A stretch of DNA of 64,000 nt from Alphaproteobacteria bacterium (lineage in GTDB: Bacteria > Pseudomonadota > Alphaproteobacteria > Caulobacterales > Caulobacteraceae): assembly GCA_018820205.1 (NCBI GenBank), contig JAHJOK010000016.1:78398-142397 (forward strand). The letters are read 5' to 3'. Of the stretch, positions 23,925-33,407 are shown piece by piece (position 1 is the first letter of the stretch; every line of letters starts with the position of its first letter). The notes beneath the pieces were generated by a model. That model was not told the origin of the DNA. It ran no database searches and saw only the letters and a program-made list of their open reading frames with translations. A program made the translations under genes and the position numbers.

Positions 23925-25025
23925 TTAACCCCAGTGCATCTGGACCCGGTGCGCGGCCGCCCAGTGGATGGCGCGGATGGCGTCGATGATCGCCTCGGCC
24001 GCCGCGCGTGTGCCCAGTTCGCCACCCAGGTCCGCCGTCGTGGCGCCGGCCGCCAGTACCGCCGCGACCGCCGCCTCGATCGAGGTGGCTTCGTCGTCCA
24101 GGTTCAGACTGTGGCGCAGCATCATCGCGGCCGACAGGATGGTTCCGACCGGATTGGCCAGATCCTGACCCGCGATGTCGGGGGCGGAGCCGTGGATCGG
24201 CTCGAACAGGCCCGGTCCGGATTCTCCCAGGGACGCGGACGGCAACAGGCCGATCGATCCCCCCAGCACCGAAATCTCGTCCGACAGGATGTCACCGAAC
24301 ATGTTCTCGGTCAGGATGACGTCGTATTCGCGCGGCTTCCTGATCAGGTGCATGGCCATGGAGTCGACCAGGGCATGCTCCAGCTGGACCTGCGGGAACT
24401 CCTCGGCATGGATGCGGGTGACGACCTCGCGCCACAGCCTCGACGTCTCCATCACATTGGCCTTGTCGACCGAGGTGACCTTGCCGCGCCGTTGCAGGGC
24501 CGTCTTGAAGGCGGCCCGCGCGACCCGCTCGATCTCGGGAACCGTATAGATGCACAGGTCCGAGGCCATCGTGTCGGTGCGGGTCTTCTCGCCGAAATAG
24601 ACCCCGCCGGTCAGTTCGCGGAAGACGATCAGATCGACGCCCTCGACGATCTCTTTCTTCAAGGGCGAGCGGTGCGCCAGCACCGGCGAAACCTGCAGCG
24701 GACGCAGGTTGGCGAACAGGCCCATGGCCTTGCGGATGCCCAGAAGGCCTTCTTCGGGACGCCGCTTCTGGCCATCCCATTTCGGCCCGCCGACCGCACC
24801 CAGCAGCACGCCATCGGCCGCCAGACAGGCCTCGGTCGTTTCGGGCGGCAGGGGGTCGCCGGTCGCATCGATCGCCGCCCCGCCGATCAGATGCTCGCTG
24901 AACTGGAAGGTGTGACCATAGAAGTCGCCGATGACGCGCAGCACGTCCTTGGCCGCCGCCGTGACCTCGGGACCGACGCCGTCGCCCGGCAACAGCACGA
25001 TGTTGTAGGTCTGGGGGTTCGTCAT
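23925..25025 (-). CDS. leuB: 3-isopropylmalate dehydrogenase
   Basis: A 366-residue NAD-dependent decarboxylating dehydrogenase, third step of leucine synthesis. Motifs: YNIVLLPGDGVGPEV at the N-terminus, GGPKWDGQKRRPEEGLLGIR, the RELTGGVYFGEK and SVDKANVMETSRLWR substrate regions, and NMFGDILSDEISVLGGSIGLLPSASLG with the metal-binding aspartates. The ATG at 25025 overlaps the leuD stop (TGATG). Last gene of the ilv-leu operon. The C-terminus (AAHRVQMHWG) has no motif known to me. The long in-frame extension upstream overlaps leuD and is excluded. Confidence 0.96.
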   Translation of the reverse strand: MTNPQTYNIVLLPGDGVGPEVTAAAKDVLRVIGDFYGHTFQFSEHLIGGAAIDATGDPLPPETTEACLAADGVLLGAVGGPKWDGQKRRPEEGLLGIRKAMGLFANLRPLQVSPVLAHRSPLKKEIVEGVDLIVFRELTGGVYFGEKTRTDTMASDLCIYTVPEIERVARAAFKTALQRRGKVTSVDKANVMETSRLWREVVTRIHAEEFPQVQLEHALVDSMAMHLIRKPREYDVILTENMFGDILSDEISVLGGSIGLLPSASLGESGPGLFEPIHGSAPDIAGQDLANPVGTILSAAMMLRHSLNLDDEATSIEAAVAAVLAAGATTADLGGELGTRAAAEAIIDAIRAIHWAAAHRVQMHWG

Positions 25026-25624
25026 CACGCGGGCTCCGGGGAGTGGGCTTGTTCGTACTGTTCGATGGCGGGCATGGCCTTCTGCAGCCACCCCAGGGTG
25101 TCGACGCCGTCCAGCAGGCACTGGCGGGCGAACGGTTCGACGGAGAATGACACCGGCGCATGGTTGCCGCGCCGGACCTCGCCCGCCTCCAGGTCGATGG
25201 TCACGACCTGCTCGGGATTGGCGACCAGATCGTCCCAGGTCGCCTGGTCGACGACGACAGGCAGGAAGCCGTTCTTCAGCGCGTTCGAGGTGAAGATGTC
25301 GGCGATCGAGGTCGAGATCACGGCGCGGAATCCATAGTCGTACAGAGCCCACGGCGCATGTTCGCGCGACGAGCCGCAGCCGAAATTGTCGCCGGCCACC
25401 AGGATGCGGTGCTCGGCCGGATCGATGCGGTTCAGCACCGCCTCGGGCCGCGCCGAACCGTCCGCCTCATAGCGCCAGTCGTAGAAGGCCTTTGCCCCCA
25501 GGCCCGTCGTCTCGGTCGTGGTCAGGAACCGCGCCGGAATGATCTGGTCGGTGTCGATATTGGCCTGAGTCAGGACCAGGGTGCGCGACTGCAAAACCTT
25601 CAGCGGCTCAGGCACTTTTATCAC
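25025..25624 (-). CDS. leuD: 3-isopropylmalate dehydratase small subunit
   Basis: A 199-residue swivel domain that partners LeuC to isomerise 2- to 3-isopropylmalate. It contains QANIDTDQIIPARFL, LVAGDNFGCGSSREHAPWAL and FRAVISTSIADIFTSNALKNG, all diagnostic. No ATG lies near the expected N-terminus; GTG 25624 gives the family length, with GGGG from the adjacent palindromic element upstream. A second GTG at 25615 is possible. The reading frame stays open through the repeat up to 25708, but that part is repeat-derived and unlikely to be translated. Confidence 0.95.
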   Translation of the reverse strand: MIKVPEPLKVLQSRTLVLTQANIDTDQIIPARFLTTTETTGLGAKAFYDWRYEADGSARPEAVLNRIDPAEHRILVAGDNFGCGSSREHAPWALYDYGFRAVISTSIADIFTSNALKNGFLPVVVDQATWDDLVANPEQVVTIDLEAGEVRRGNHAPVSFSVEPFARQCLLDGVDTLGWLQKAMPAIEQYEQAHSPEPA

Positions 25625-25628
25625 CGTG

Positions 25629-25747
25629 CATCCCCGCGAAGGCGGGGACCCAGTTCTGTGGGCGATCATCGCCAACGGTTTTGCTTTGACAGCCATCCAG
25701 CGCACCATGCCTCATAAAAGCACTGGGTCCCCGCCTTCGCGGGGATG
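25629..25747. repeat. 119-bp element with 26-bp terminal inverted repeats, between leuC and leuD
   Basis: Left arm at 25629-25654 (CATCCCCGCGAAGGCGGGGA then CCCAGT) and a perfect inverted copy at 25722-25747. Each arm also contains its own CCCCGC/GCGGGG hairpin. The element has the same length and arms as 27197-27315, but a different interior. It nearly fills the leuC-leuD gap and abuts the leuD start. Confidence 0.85.
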
Positions 25748-25764
25748 AACGGCACAGAGTGTGA

Positions 25765-27183
25765 TCACGCATCGACCGCCTCCGACAGATAGACGCGCGG
25801 ATCGGTCAGCACCCCGGCGATGGCGCTGGCCGCCGCCGTGGCAGGGCTGGCCAGGATGGTGCGGGCGCCCTTGCCCTGACGGCCTTCAAAATTGCGGTTG
25901 GATGTCGAGACGGCCAGCTGGCCCGGGGCGACGAAATCCCCATTCATGGCGATGCACATCGAACAGCCCGGGATGCGCCATTCCGCGCCCGCCTCGGTGA
26001 AGACGTGGTGCAGGCCTTCGGCCTCCGCATCGCGACGCACGGCCTCGGAGCCCGGGACGACCAGCATCCGCACCCCTGACTTGACCTTGCGGCCGCGCAG
26101 CACCTCGGCGGCGGCGCGCAGGTCGGGCAGACGCCCGTTGGTGCAGGAGCCGATGAAGACGACATCCACGGCTTGCGTCGTCGTCGTCTCCCCGGCCGCG
26201 AAGCCCATGTAGGCCAGGGCCTTGCGGTCGCTGTCCGACCGGGGTTCGGGCACGCGGCTGCCGATCGGCGAGCCTGCGTCCGGCGTCGTGCCCCAGGTCG
26301 CCATGGGGCGGATAGCGGCGCCGTCCAGCACGATCTCGGCGTCGAAGGTCGCGGCCGGATCGCTCGCCAGCGTCAGCCATTCGGCGGCCTTCGCCTCATA
26401 GGCCGCGCCCTGCGGCACATGCTTTCTGCCGCGCAGCCAGTCGATGGTCTTGGCGTCCGGGGCGATCATGCCCGCGCGCGCGCCGGCCTCGATCGACATG
26501 TTGCACAGGGTCATCCGCCCTTCCATGTCCAGCGCCCGCACCGCCGCGCCCGCATATTCGATGACGAAGCCGGTGCCGCCGCCGAAGCCCAGTTCGGCGA
26601 TGACGGCCAGGGCCACGTCCTTGCCCGACACGCCGGGCTCCAGCGCGCCGTTCACGGTCACGCGCATGGCTTTCGACTTGCGCTGCAACAGGCACTGGGT
26701 CGCCAGAACATGGCCGACCTCCGAGGTGCCGATGCCGAAGGCCAAGGCCCCGAAGGCGCCGTGGGTCGCCGTATGGCTGTCGCCGCAGACGACGGTCATG
26801 CCCGGCTGGGTCAGGCCCAGCTCAGGTCCCATGACATGGACCACGCCTCGATCCTCGGAGGCCCACCCAGCCAGCGAAATGCCGTGCCGCTCGCAGTTGG
26901 CCTCCAGCCGATGCACCTGGGCCTCGGCCTCGGCGGTGACATAGGGTTTCCGGCCATCCGCCCCCTCGGGCAGGGTCGGGGTCGAATGGTCCAGGGTGGC
27001 GAAGGTCCGGTCGGGGCGGCGAACCTTCAGCCCCCGGCTTTCGATCTCGGTGAAGGCCTGGGGGCTGGTGACCTCGTGGACCAGATGCAGGTCGACATAG
27101 AGGACGCCCGGGGTCTCGGCGGTTTCAGCGACGACGACGTGCCGGTCCCAGACCTTGTCGAACAGGGTGCGGGGCTCAGACAC
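25765..27183 (-). CDS. leuC: 3-isopropylmalate dehydratase large subunit
   Basis: A 472-residue aconitase-family [4Fe-4S] enzyme. [41 protein letters not shown] with the first cluster cysteine, and [11 protein letters not shown] with the other two are all present, followed by [19 protein letters not shown]. It works with LeuD. GTG 27183 is chosen as the start: GGAG lies six bases upstream and the length fits; the open frame further upstream runs into a palindromic repeat. It is flanked on both sides by near-identical 119-bp elements. Confidence 0.96.
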   Translation of the reverse strand: MSEPRTLFDKVWDRHVVVAETAETPGVLYVDLHLVHEVTSPQAFTEIESRGLKVRRPDRTFATLDHSTPTLPEGADGRKPYVTAEAEAQVHRLEANCERHGISLAGWASEDRGVVHVMGPELGLTQPGMTVVCGDSHTATHGAFGALAFGIGTSEVGHVLATQCLLQRKSKAMRVTVNGALEPGVSGKDVALAVIAELGFGGGTGFVIEYAGAAVRALDMEGRMTLCNMSIEAGARAGMIAPDAKTIDWLRGRKHVPQGAAYEAKAAEWLTLASDPAATFDAEIVLDGAAIRPMATWGTTPDAGSPIGSRVPEPRSDSDRKALAYMGFAAGETTTTQAVDVVFIGSCTNGRLPDLRAAAEVLRGRKVKSGVRMLVVPGSEAVRRDAEAEGLHHVFTEAGAEWRIPGCSMCIAMNGDFVAPGQLAVSTSNRNFEGRQGKGARTILASPATAAASAIAGVLTDPRVYLSEAVDA

Positions 27184-27196
27184 AACCCACTCCGTG

Positions 27197-27315
27197 CATC
27201 CCCGCGAAGGCGGGGCCCCAGTTCTTTCGTGAGCCACTGTGCGCGGGTTTCATGCCGGTGCGGACTCGGTCGAACCGATCGCCCAAAGCACTGGGTCCCC
27301 GCCTTCGCGGGGATG
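27197..27315. repeat. 119-bp element with 26-bp terminal inverted repeats, between leuA and leuC
   Basis: The right arm at 27290-27315 is identical to that of the element at 25722-25747. The left arm at 27197-27222 differs by one base. The length is identical to the copy at 25629-25747, yet the internal ~67 bases are unrelated by eye. It occupies the whole leuA-leuC gap. Confidence 0.85.
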
Positions 27316-27329
27316 CTCGGAAACCAAAA

Positions 27330-28547
27330 TCAGGCAGCGACATACGAATCCCTCTGCGTCGCCGTGCAGATGGCGATCAGTTCGGCGTCGTCGATCTCGC
27401 CGATCTGGTCGGCGCGCGCCTTGAAGGCGGCGAAGGCGTCGGTCAGATGGTCGCCGACCAGCGGATAACCCAGGACCTCGGCCCGCTTCTGCACCGCCGT
27501 CCGGCCCGAATGCTTGCCCAGCACGAAGAAGCTGCCGGAGAAGCCGACGTCCTCGGGCCGCATGATCTCATAGGTGCGGGCGTCGGCGTACATGCCGTGC
27601 TGATGGATGCCGGCCTCGTGGGCGAAGGCGTTGATGCCGACGATGGCCTTGTTGCGCACGATCGGGGATTCGGTGACCTCGCTCAGCAGGCGGCTGGTCT
27701 CCAGCAGTTTGGTGGCGTCGATGCCGGTGGTGACGCCATAGCGTTCGGCCCGGACCCGCAGGGCCATCACGACCTCTTCCAGCGCCGCGTTGCCGGCCCG
27801 TTCGCCGATGCCGTTGATGGTGGATTCGACCTGGCGAACCCCGGCCTCGATGCCCGACAGGGTGTTGGCGACGGCCAGGCCCAGGTCGTTGTGGCAGTGG
27901 GTCGAGAAGACCACGTCGGGGAAACGCGGCCGGATCCGTGCGATCAGGAACCGGTACAGGGATGCGATCTCGTCCGGCGTCGCATAGCCGACCGTGTCGG
28001 GCACGTTCAGGGTCGAGGCGCCGGCCGCGCTGGCGGCCTCCAGCACCTCGGCCAGGAATTCGGGCTCGGTGCGGATGGCGTCCTCCGCCGAGAACTCCAC
28101 GTCGTGGAAATGGGTGCGGGCGTATTCGACCGCGCGCACGGCCTGGGCCAGCACCTCGTCCGGCGTCATCCGCAGCTTGGCGGCGCGGTGGATCGGGCTG
28201 GTGCCGATGAAGACGTGGCAGCGCCGGCGCTTCGTGCCTTTCAGGGCGCGATACGAGGCGTCGATGTCGGCCTCGTTGGCGCGCGACAGGGAACAGAAGA
28301 CCGGACCGGAATCGTCCTCGGCCATCTCGCCGACCACGGCGCGGATGCAGTCCTCGTCGCCCGGCGACGCGGCGGCGAAACCGGCCTCCATGATGTCGAC
28401 GCCCAGCGCCTTCAGCTGACGGCCCATGCGGACCTTGTCGGCGGGCGACATGGAAAAGCCCGGCGCCTGTTCGCCGTCGCGCATGGTGGTGTCGAAGATC
28501 ACGACCCGGTTCGGGTCGCTGGATACGCGTCCTACGGAGCCGGTCAT
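27330..28547 (-). CDS. leuA: 2-isopropylmalate synthase lacking the C-terminal regulatory domain
   Basis: A 405-residue Claisen-condensing enzyme, first committed step of leucine synthesis. The TIM barrel is complete: [19 protein letters not shown] (catalytic Arg and metal Asp), [16 protein letters not shown] (metal histidines), [19 protein letters not shown] and GIHQHGMY, followed by the [11 protein letters not shown] accessory region. Family members such as E. coli LeuA are about 520 residues because of a C-terminal leucine-binding domain; this protein ends where that domain would begin. It may therefore be leucine-insensitive, or a related synthase (homocitrate or citramalate synthase cannot be excluded by sequence alone). 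Position between ilvM and leuC favours LeuA. ATG overlaps the ilvM stop (ATGA). Confidence 0.88.
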   Translation of the reverse strand: MTGSVGRVSSDPNRVVIFDTTMRDGEQAPGFSMSPADKVRMGRQLKALGVDIMEAGFAAASPGDEDCIRAVVGEMAEDDSGPVFCSLSRANEADIDASYRALKGTKRRRCHVFIGTSPIHRAAKLRMTPDEVLAQAVRAVEYARTHFHDVEFSAEDAIRTEPEFLAEVLEAASAAGASTLNVPDTVGYATPDEIASLYRFLIARIRPRFPDVVFSTHCHNDLGLAVANTLSGIEAGVRQVESTINGIGERAGNAALEEVVMALRVRAERYGVTTGIDATKLLETSRLLSEVTESPIVRNKAIVGINAFAHEAGIHQHGMYADARTYEIMRPEDVGFSGSFFVLGKHSGRTAVQKRAEVLGYPLVGDHLTDAFAAFKARADQIGEIDDAELIAICTATQRDSYVAA

Positions 28548-28798
28548 GCCGCGGCCTCGTAGGCCTGGGCGGCGAAACCGGTGCGGGTGGCGCCGATCAG
28601 CTTGTCGATCTGGCGGCCCAGGTTCTCGGTGCAGCGTCCCTCGTCGCGACCCCGGACCTGCAGCTGGACGCGGCGCATGGCGCCCTCGTCCGACAGGCTC
28701 ATGCCGTCGATGTGGAAGCCGCGACGCTCCACGAGACCGATCAGGCGCTGGAGCGAGCCGTCGGCCCGGTCGATCTGGATATGGATGGTGTCGCTCAT
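28544..28798 (-). CDS. ilvM: Acetolactate synthase small subunit, short IlvM-type ACT protein
   Basis: An 84-residue protein consisting of one ACT domain: MSDTIHIQIDRADGSLQRLIG, RRGFHIDGMSLSDEG, VQLQVRGRDEGRCTENLGRQIDKLIG. Its size matches E. coli IlvM (about 87 residues) rather than IlvN (~96) or IlvH (~160). It should activate the catalytic subunit encoded just upstream; IlvM-type enzymes are characteristically resistant to valine inhibition. The start overlaps the ilvG stop (TGATG) and the stop overlaps the leuA start, so the three genes are translationally coupled. Confidence 0.88.
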   Translation of the reverse strand: MSDTIHIQIDRADGSLQRLIGLVERRGFHIDGMSLSDEGAMRRVQLQVRGRDEGRCTENLGRQIDKLIGATRTGFAAQAYEAAA

Positions 28799-30522
28799 CA
28801 CATGTCTCCTTCGAAGCGCGTGTCGTGCATCATCTCGCCATTGGACTTGCCCGGAGGGACAAGCGGCCAGACGTTTTCCTTGGGATCGATCAGGACGTGC
28901 ATCAGGCACGGGCCGGGCGCGGCCAGCAGACGGGCGATGCCGTCGGTGACCTGGTCGCGCCGGTCGATCATGAAGGCCTCGACGCCGAAGGCCTGGGCCA
29001 CGGCGACGAAGTCGGGGTTGTCCGACAGATCGACCTCGGAATAGTTCTCGGCGAAGAACAGCTCCTGCCACTGACGCACCAGTCCCAGGCTGGAGTTGTC
29101 CAGCAGCACGATCTTCAGCGCGACGCCGTAGCGGCGCAGGGTCGCCAGCTCCTGGATGTTCATCATGAAGCTGCCGTCGCCCGAGATGGTGACGACGTGG
29201 GCGTCGGGCCGGGCCATCTTGGCGCCCAGACCGGCCGGCAGGCCGTAGCCCATCGCGCCCAGACCGCCCGAGGTCAGGTGGCTTTCGGGCCGGGCGAATT
29301 CGCAGTGCTGGGCGACCCACATCTGGTGCTGGCCGACGTCGCAGGCGGCGACGAACCCGTCCCCGGCCGCCCTGGACAGCGCGTTCAGCAGGGCCGGCGC
29401 ATAGACGCCTTCGCCCGGCGCGTCATAGCGGAAGGCGTTGCGTTTGGCGTTCGAGGTCGAGCGGATGATCCACGGATCGATGGCCAGAGCCTTGGCCGCA
29501 ACCCGCTCGGTCAGGGCCTCGATGCCGGCCTTCAGGTCGCCGACGACCGGAACGTGGGCGGCGCGCAGCTTTCCGATCTCGGCCGGGTCGATGTCGAAAT
29601 GGACGACCTTCGCATGGGGGGCGAACGCGTTCAGCCTGCCGGTCGCGCGATCGTCGAACCGGGCGCCGAAGACGATCAGCAGATCTGAGTCCTGCACCGC
29701 CTCGTTCGCCGCCTTCGTCCCATGCATGCCCAGCATGCCCAGGAAGCCCGGCGCGTCGGTGCGGATCGACCCCAGGGCGTTCAGGGTCGAGACCGAGGGG
29801 ATGCCCGTCCGCTCGGCGAAGTCACGCAGAGCCTCCACGGCGCCGGCGATCTTCACTCCCCCGCCGACATAGATCAGCGGGCGCTCGGCGGCGCGGATCA
29901 GGGTTTCGGCCTCGGCGATCGCGGCATGATCCAGCGGCGTGATCTCGTTCGGATAGTGGAAGCCGAAATCTTCCGAGGTCATGCCGACCTGGACGTCCTT
30001 GGGCAGGTCGACCAGGACCGGACCGGGCCGACCCGAGCGGGCGACGTGGAAGGCCTCCTCGATCACCGCCGGAACATCCGCCGGGTCGCGCACGACCCAG
30101 GAGTGTTTCACCAGCGGCAGGGTGACGCCCAGGATGTCGATCTCCTGAAACGCATCGGTCCCCATCAGGTGGGTGGCGACATTGCCGGTGATGCAGACCA
30201 TCGGCACCGAATCCATCATCGCATTGGCGATGCCGGTGATCAGGTTTGTCGCGCCCGGTCCCGAGGTCGCCATACAGACGCCGACCTTGCCGGTCGCCCG
30301 GGCATAGGCGTCGGCGGCGAAGGCGGCGCCCTGTTCGTGACGGACCAGGATGTGCTTCACGCCCGCGCCGGTCAGGGCGTCATAGACCGGCATGATGGCG
30401 CCGCCCGGATAGCCGAACACCACATCCACGCCCAGGCGGTCCAGCGTCTGGACGAGCAGCCGGGCGCCGCTCTGGGGAGCGGCTGCGGCTTTGGCGCTGA
30501 TGGCGGTGGCGACTGCGGACAT
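28798..30522 (-). CDS. ilvG: Acetolactate synthase large subunit
   Basis: A 574-residue thiamine-diphosphate enzyme making acetolactate and acetohydroxybutyrate. VVFGYPGGAIMPVYDAL and the catalytic Glu in VRHEQGAAFAADAYARATGK are at the N-terminus. LIVFGARFDDRATGRLNAF belongs to the central FAD domain, and the TDP motif GDGSFMMNIQELATLRRYGV...LDNSSLGLVRQWQ is near the C-terminus. The name ilvG rather than ilvB is used because its partner is a short IlvM-like subunit. It follows ilvC after 33 bases. No clear Shine-Dalgarno precedes the ATG. Confidence 0.94.
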   Translation of the reverse strand: MSAVATAISAKAAAAPQSGARLLVQTLDRLGVDVVFGYPGGAIMPVYDALTGAGVKHILVRHEQGAAFAADAYARATGKVGVCMATSGPGATNLITGIANAMMDSVPMVCITGNVATHLMGTDAFQEIDILGVTLPLVKHSWVVRDPADVPAVIEEAFHVARSGRPGPVLVDLPKDVQVGMTSEDFGFHYPNEITPLDHAAIAEAETLIRAAERPLIYVGGGVKIAGAVEALRDFAERTGIPSVSTLNALGSIRTDAPGFLGMLGMHGTKAANEAVQDSDLLIVFGARFDDRATGRLNAFAPHAKVVHFDIDPAEIGKLRAAHVPVVGDLKAGIEALTERVAAKALAIDPWIIRSTSNAKRNAFRYDAPGEGVYAPALLNALSRAAGDGFVAACDVGQHQMWVAQHCEFARPESHLTSGGLGAMGYGLPAGLGAKMARPDAHVVTISGDGSFMMNIQELATLRRYGVALKIVLLDNSSLGLVRQWQELFFAENYSEVDLSDNPDFVAVAQAFGVEAFMIDRRDQVTDGIARLLAAPGPCLMHVLIDPKENVWPLVPPGKSNGEMMHDTRFEGDM

Positions 30523-30555
30523 TGCGGTTCTGACGCTGACTTTTTTGCGGTTCGA

Positions 30556-31566
30556 CTATGCGGCTTCGGCGGTCTTGGGTGCGTGCAGCCAGGCCATCCG
30601 CTCGCGCAGACCGGCGCCGACGGATTCGATCAGGTGATCGCTGTCGGCCTTGACCAGATCGTCATAGGCGCCCTTGCCGGCCTCGTTCTCGGCGATCCAT
30701 TCGCGGGCGAAGGTCCCATCCTGGATCTCGGTCAGGATTTCCTTCATGCGCGCGCGGGTCTCGGCGTTGATGACGCGCGGGCCGCTGACGACCGAACCCC
30801 ATTTGGCGGTCTCGGAGATGAACTCGTTCATCTTGGTGACGCCGCCTTCGTAGAACAGGTCCACGATCAGCTTCAGCTCGTGCATGCATTCGAAATAGGC
30901 GATCTCGGGCTGGTATCCGGCCTCGACGAGGGTGGTGAACCCGCCCATGACCAGTTCCTTGGCCCCGCCGCACAGGACGGCCTGTTCGCCGAACAGATCG
31001 GTCTCGGTCTCTTCCTTGAAAGAGGTTTCCAGCAGGCCGCCGGTCGCGCCGCCGATGCCCTTGGCATAGCCCATGGCCCGGTCGCGGGCCTTACCGGTCG
31101 CATCCTGCTCGACCGCGAACAGGGCGGGGACGCCGCGGCCGCGCGCATATTCGCGACGGACCAGATCGCCCGGTCCCTTGGGCGCGACCAGGATGACGTC
31201 CATGTCCTTACGCGGGGCGACGCGGCCGTACAGGATCGAGAAGCCGTGGGCGAACAGGATGGCCGCGCCCTTCTTGGCGTTGGGCTCGATGATGTCCTTG
31301 TAGATCTGGGCTTGGGCCATGTCGGGCGTCAGGATGGCGATGATGTCGGCCCCGCGAACCGCCTCGTCCGGCTCCGCCGTCGGCACGCCGTCGGCTTGGG
31401 CGTTCTTCCAGCCCTTGCCGCCCTGACGGACGCCGACGATCACCTCGTGGCCCGAGTCCTTCAGGTTCTGCGCGTGGGCGCGACCCTGCGAGCCATAGCC
31501 GATGACGGCGATGCGCTGGCCGGCGATGACGCCGGGACGGATGTCGTCGTTGGTGTAGATTTCCAT
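30556..31566 (-). CDS. ilvC: Ketol-acid reductoisomerase, class I
   Basis: A 336-residue NADPH-dependent enzyme that isomerises and reduces acetohydroxy acids. The Rossmann loop [45 protein letters not shown], and metal-binding [14 protein letters not shown] and [15 protein letters not shown] are all present. The short class I length and single knotted C-terminal domain fit non-enteric bacteria. Only three bases separate the ilvD stop from this start, and it is followed by ilvG. Confidence 0.97.
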   Translation of the reverse strand: MEIYTNDDIRPGVIAGQRIAVIGYGSQGRAHAQNLKDSGHEVIVGVRQGGKGWKNAQADGVPTAEPDEAVRGADIIAILTPDMAQAQIYKDIIEPNAKKGAAILFAHGFSILYGRVAPRKDMDVILVAPKGPGDLVRREYARGRGVPALFAVEQDATGKARDRAMGYAKGIGGATGGLLETSFKEETETDLFGEQAVLCGGAKELVMGGFTTLVEAGYQPEIAYFECMHELKLIVDLFYEGGVTKMNEFISETAKWGSVVSGPRVINAETRARMKEILTEIQDGTFAREWIAENEAGKGAYDDLVKADSDHLIESVGAGLRERMAWLHAPKTAEAA

Positions 31567-31569
31567 GGC

Positions 31570-33336
31570 TCAGGCTTCCTGGGTTTGTTTGGTCTCGACC
31601 CGAACCTGGGCCGGCGGTGGGTTGGGAATGGTGACGGCGCCCTGGGCGGCCGATGCCACCTGCGCGCGGTATTTGGCGAAGACGCCGGTCGCAGCGTTCA
31701 GCGGCGGAGCGGTATGGGCGGCGCGGCGTGCGGTCAGGTCAGCGGCGACGTCGATGCGGCGCGCGGTCACGTCGATGGTGATCCGGTCGCCGTCGCGGAT
31801 CAGGCCGATGGGGCCGCCCGCAGCGGCCTCGGGCGAGACGTGCCCGGCGACGAAGCCATAGCTCGCCCCCGAAAAACGACCGTCGGTGATCAGGGCCACG
31901 TCGTGGATGCCGCGACCCTTCAGGGCGGCGGTGACCTGCAGCATCTCGCGCATGCCGGGGCCGCCTTGAGGCCCTTCGTAGCGGATGACGATGACGTCGC
32001 CTTCGCCGACCGATCCGTCCTGGACGGCGTGGAAGGCGTCTTCCTCACTGTCGAACACACAGGCCGGGCCTTCGAACCGGTCGACCTTGTGGCCGGTCAG
32101 CTTCAGAACCGCGCCGTCGGGCGCGATGTCGCCATAGATGACGGCGTAGGAGCCGCGCGGGCTGAACGGCTGGGCGACGGTCGAGACGACCTGCTGGCCT
32201 GGCGCTTCTTCGGCCTCGGCCGCCTCGGCGAACAGGCTGCGGCCCGAAACGGTGGGGGCGTTGACCAGCTTGCCGGCCTCGGCCAGCCGTTGCGTCACCA
32301 GACGGGTTCCGCCCGAGGCATACAGATGGCTCGCCAGGAACCGGCCGCCCGGCTTCAGGTCGCAGATGACCGGCGTCTGCTCGCAGGCGGTGTTGCAGTC
32401 CTCGACGCCGAACTCGATCCCCGCCTCGATGGCGATGGCGGTCAGGTGCAGCACCGCATTGGTCGACCCGCCCGAGGCGGAGACGGCGGCGGCGGCGTTC
32501 TTCAGCGAGGCGCGGGTGATGTATTTGCGGGCCGTGTCGCCGGCGAAGACGCGCTCGACGATCAGCTCGCCGCAGCGGTGGCCTTGCGCGCCCTTCATCG
32601 GATCGACCGCGGGGACGTCGTTGGCCCCCATCGGCGACAGGCCCATGACCGACAGGGCCATGGCCATGGTGTTGGCCGTGAACTGACCGCCGCAGGCGCC
32701 GGCGCCGGGGCAGGCCGCGCTCTCGACCGCCTTCAACTGCTGGTCGTCGATGGTTCCGGCGCCGCGCGCGCCGATCGCCTCGAACACGTCCTGAATCGAG
32801 ATTTCCCTGGGCCCGGCCGCCGTAGGGACGACGCCCGGCATGATCGTCCCGCCGTAGTAGACCAGACCCGGGATATCCATCCGGGCCAGGGCCATGGCGG
32901 CGGCGGGGATGGTCTTGTCGCAACCGACGATGCAGACGACGCCGTCCAGCTGATGGCCCTGGACCGCCAGCTCGATGGAGTCGGCGACGACCTCGCGGCT
33001 GATCAGCGAGGCCTTCATGCCCGGCGTCCCCATCGAGATGCCGTCGGTGACGACGATGGTGTTGAAGTCGATCGGGAAGCCGCCGGCCGCGATGATGCCG
33101 GCGCGGACGTCCTTGGCCAGGCGATCCAGGTGCATGTTGCAGGGGGTCACCGACGACCAGGTGTTGACCACCGCGATCATCGGCTTTTCGAAATCGGCGT
33201 CGTCCATGCCGGCGGCGCGCAGATAGCTGCGGGCGGCGGCGCGGTTCGCGCCAGCAGTCACGACGGCGCTGCGTCGCCCATTCCCTTGAGAGGGGGGCGA
33301 AGGCGCGATGTCTTCCGGGGTGAAATCTTGCGTCAT
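31570..33336 (-). CDS. ilvD: Dihydroxy-acid dehydratase
   Basis: A 588-residue Fe-S dehydratase giving the 2-oxo acid precursors of valine and isoleucine. Cluster and metal ligands are seen in WSSVTPCNMHLDRLA, GCDKTIPAAAMALARMD and ACPGAGACGGQFTANTMAMA; VVTDGISMGTPGMKASL and LITDGRFSGASYGFVAGHVSPEA are family signatures. It is the first structural gene of the operon, 42 bases downstream of an intrinsic terminator that belongs to an attenuator. The N-terminal ~20 residues (MTQDFTPEDIAPSPPSQG) are a non-conserved extension. Confidence 0.96.
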   Translation of the reverse strand: MTQDFTPEDIAPSPPSQGNGRRSAVVTAGANRAAARSYLRAAGMDDADFEKPMIAVVNTWSSVTPCNMHLDRLAKDVRAGIIAAGGFPIDFNTIVVTDGISMGTPGMKASLISREVVADSIELAVQGHQLDGVVCIVGCDKTIPAAAMALARMDIPGLVYYGGTIMPGVVPTAAGPREISIQDVFEAIGARGAGTIDDQQLKAVESAACPGAGACGGQFTANTMAMALSVMGLSPMGANDVPAVDPMKGAQGHRCGELIVERVFAGDTARKYITRASLKNAAAAVSASGGSTNAVLHLTAIAIEAGIEFGVEDCNTACEQTPVICDLKPGGRFLASHLYASGGTRLVTQRLAEAGKLVNAPTVSGRSLFAEAAEAEEAPGQQVVSTVAQPFSPRGSYAVIYGDIAPDGAVLKLTGHKVDRFEGPACVFDSEEDAFHAVQDGSVGEGDVIVIRYEGPQGGPGMREMLQVTAALKGRGIHDVALITDGRFSGASYGFVAGHVSPEAAAGGPIGLIRDGDRITIDVTARRIDVAADLTARRAAHTAPPLNAATGVFAKYRAQVASAAQGAVTIPNPPPAQVRVETKQTQEA

Positions 33337-33378
33337 TGTCTTAAGGCGTTCCGAGAGGGGTCTTCGGATCGGCGCAAC

Positions 33379-33407
33379 AAAAAACCCGCTTCCTTTCGGG
33401 AGCGGGT
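33379..33407 (-). terminator. Intrinsic terminator of the ilv attenuator
   Basis: Read on the minus strand: ACCCGCTCCC-GAAA-GGAAGCGGGT, a ten-pair stem with one G-U, followed at once by TTTTTTG. It lies 30 bases after the leader-peptide stop and 42 bases before the ilvD ATG, so it must be bypassed for operon expression. Its 5' arm is shared with an antiterminator helix. Confidence 0.88.

Noticed and set aside
25625..25708. N-terminal extension of leuD up to 25708
   Set aside because: The extra codons are translated palindromic repeat (GSPPSRGC), the same peptide that appears upstream of leuC; it is not conserved protein sequence.
25629..27315. CRISPR array or insertion sequence for the repeated arms around leuC
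   Set aside because: There are only two inverted-arm elements 1.5 kb apart, with no array, no spacer periodicity and no transposase frame.
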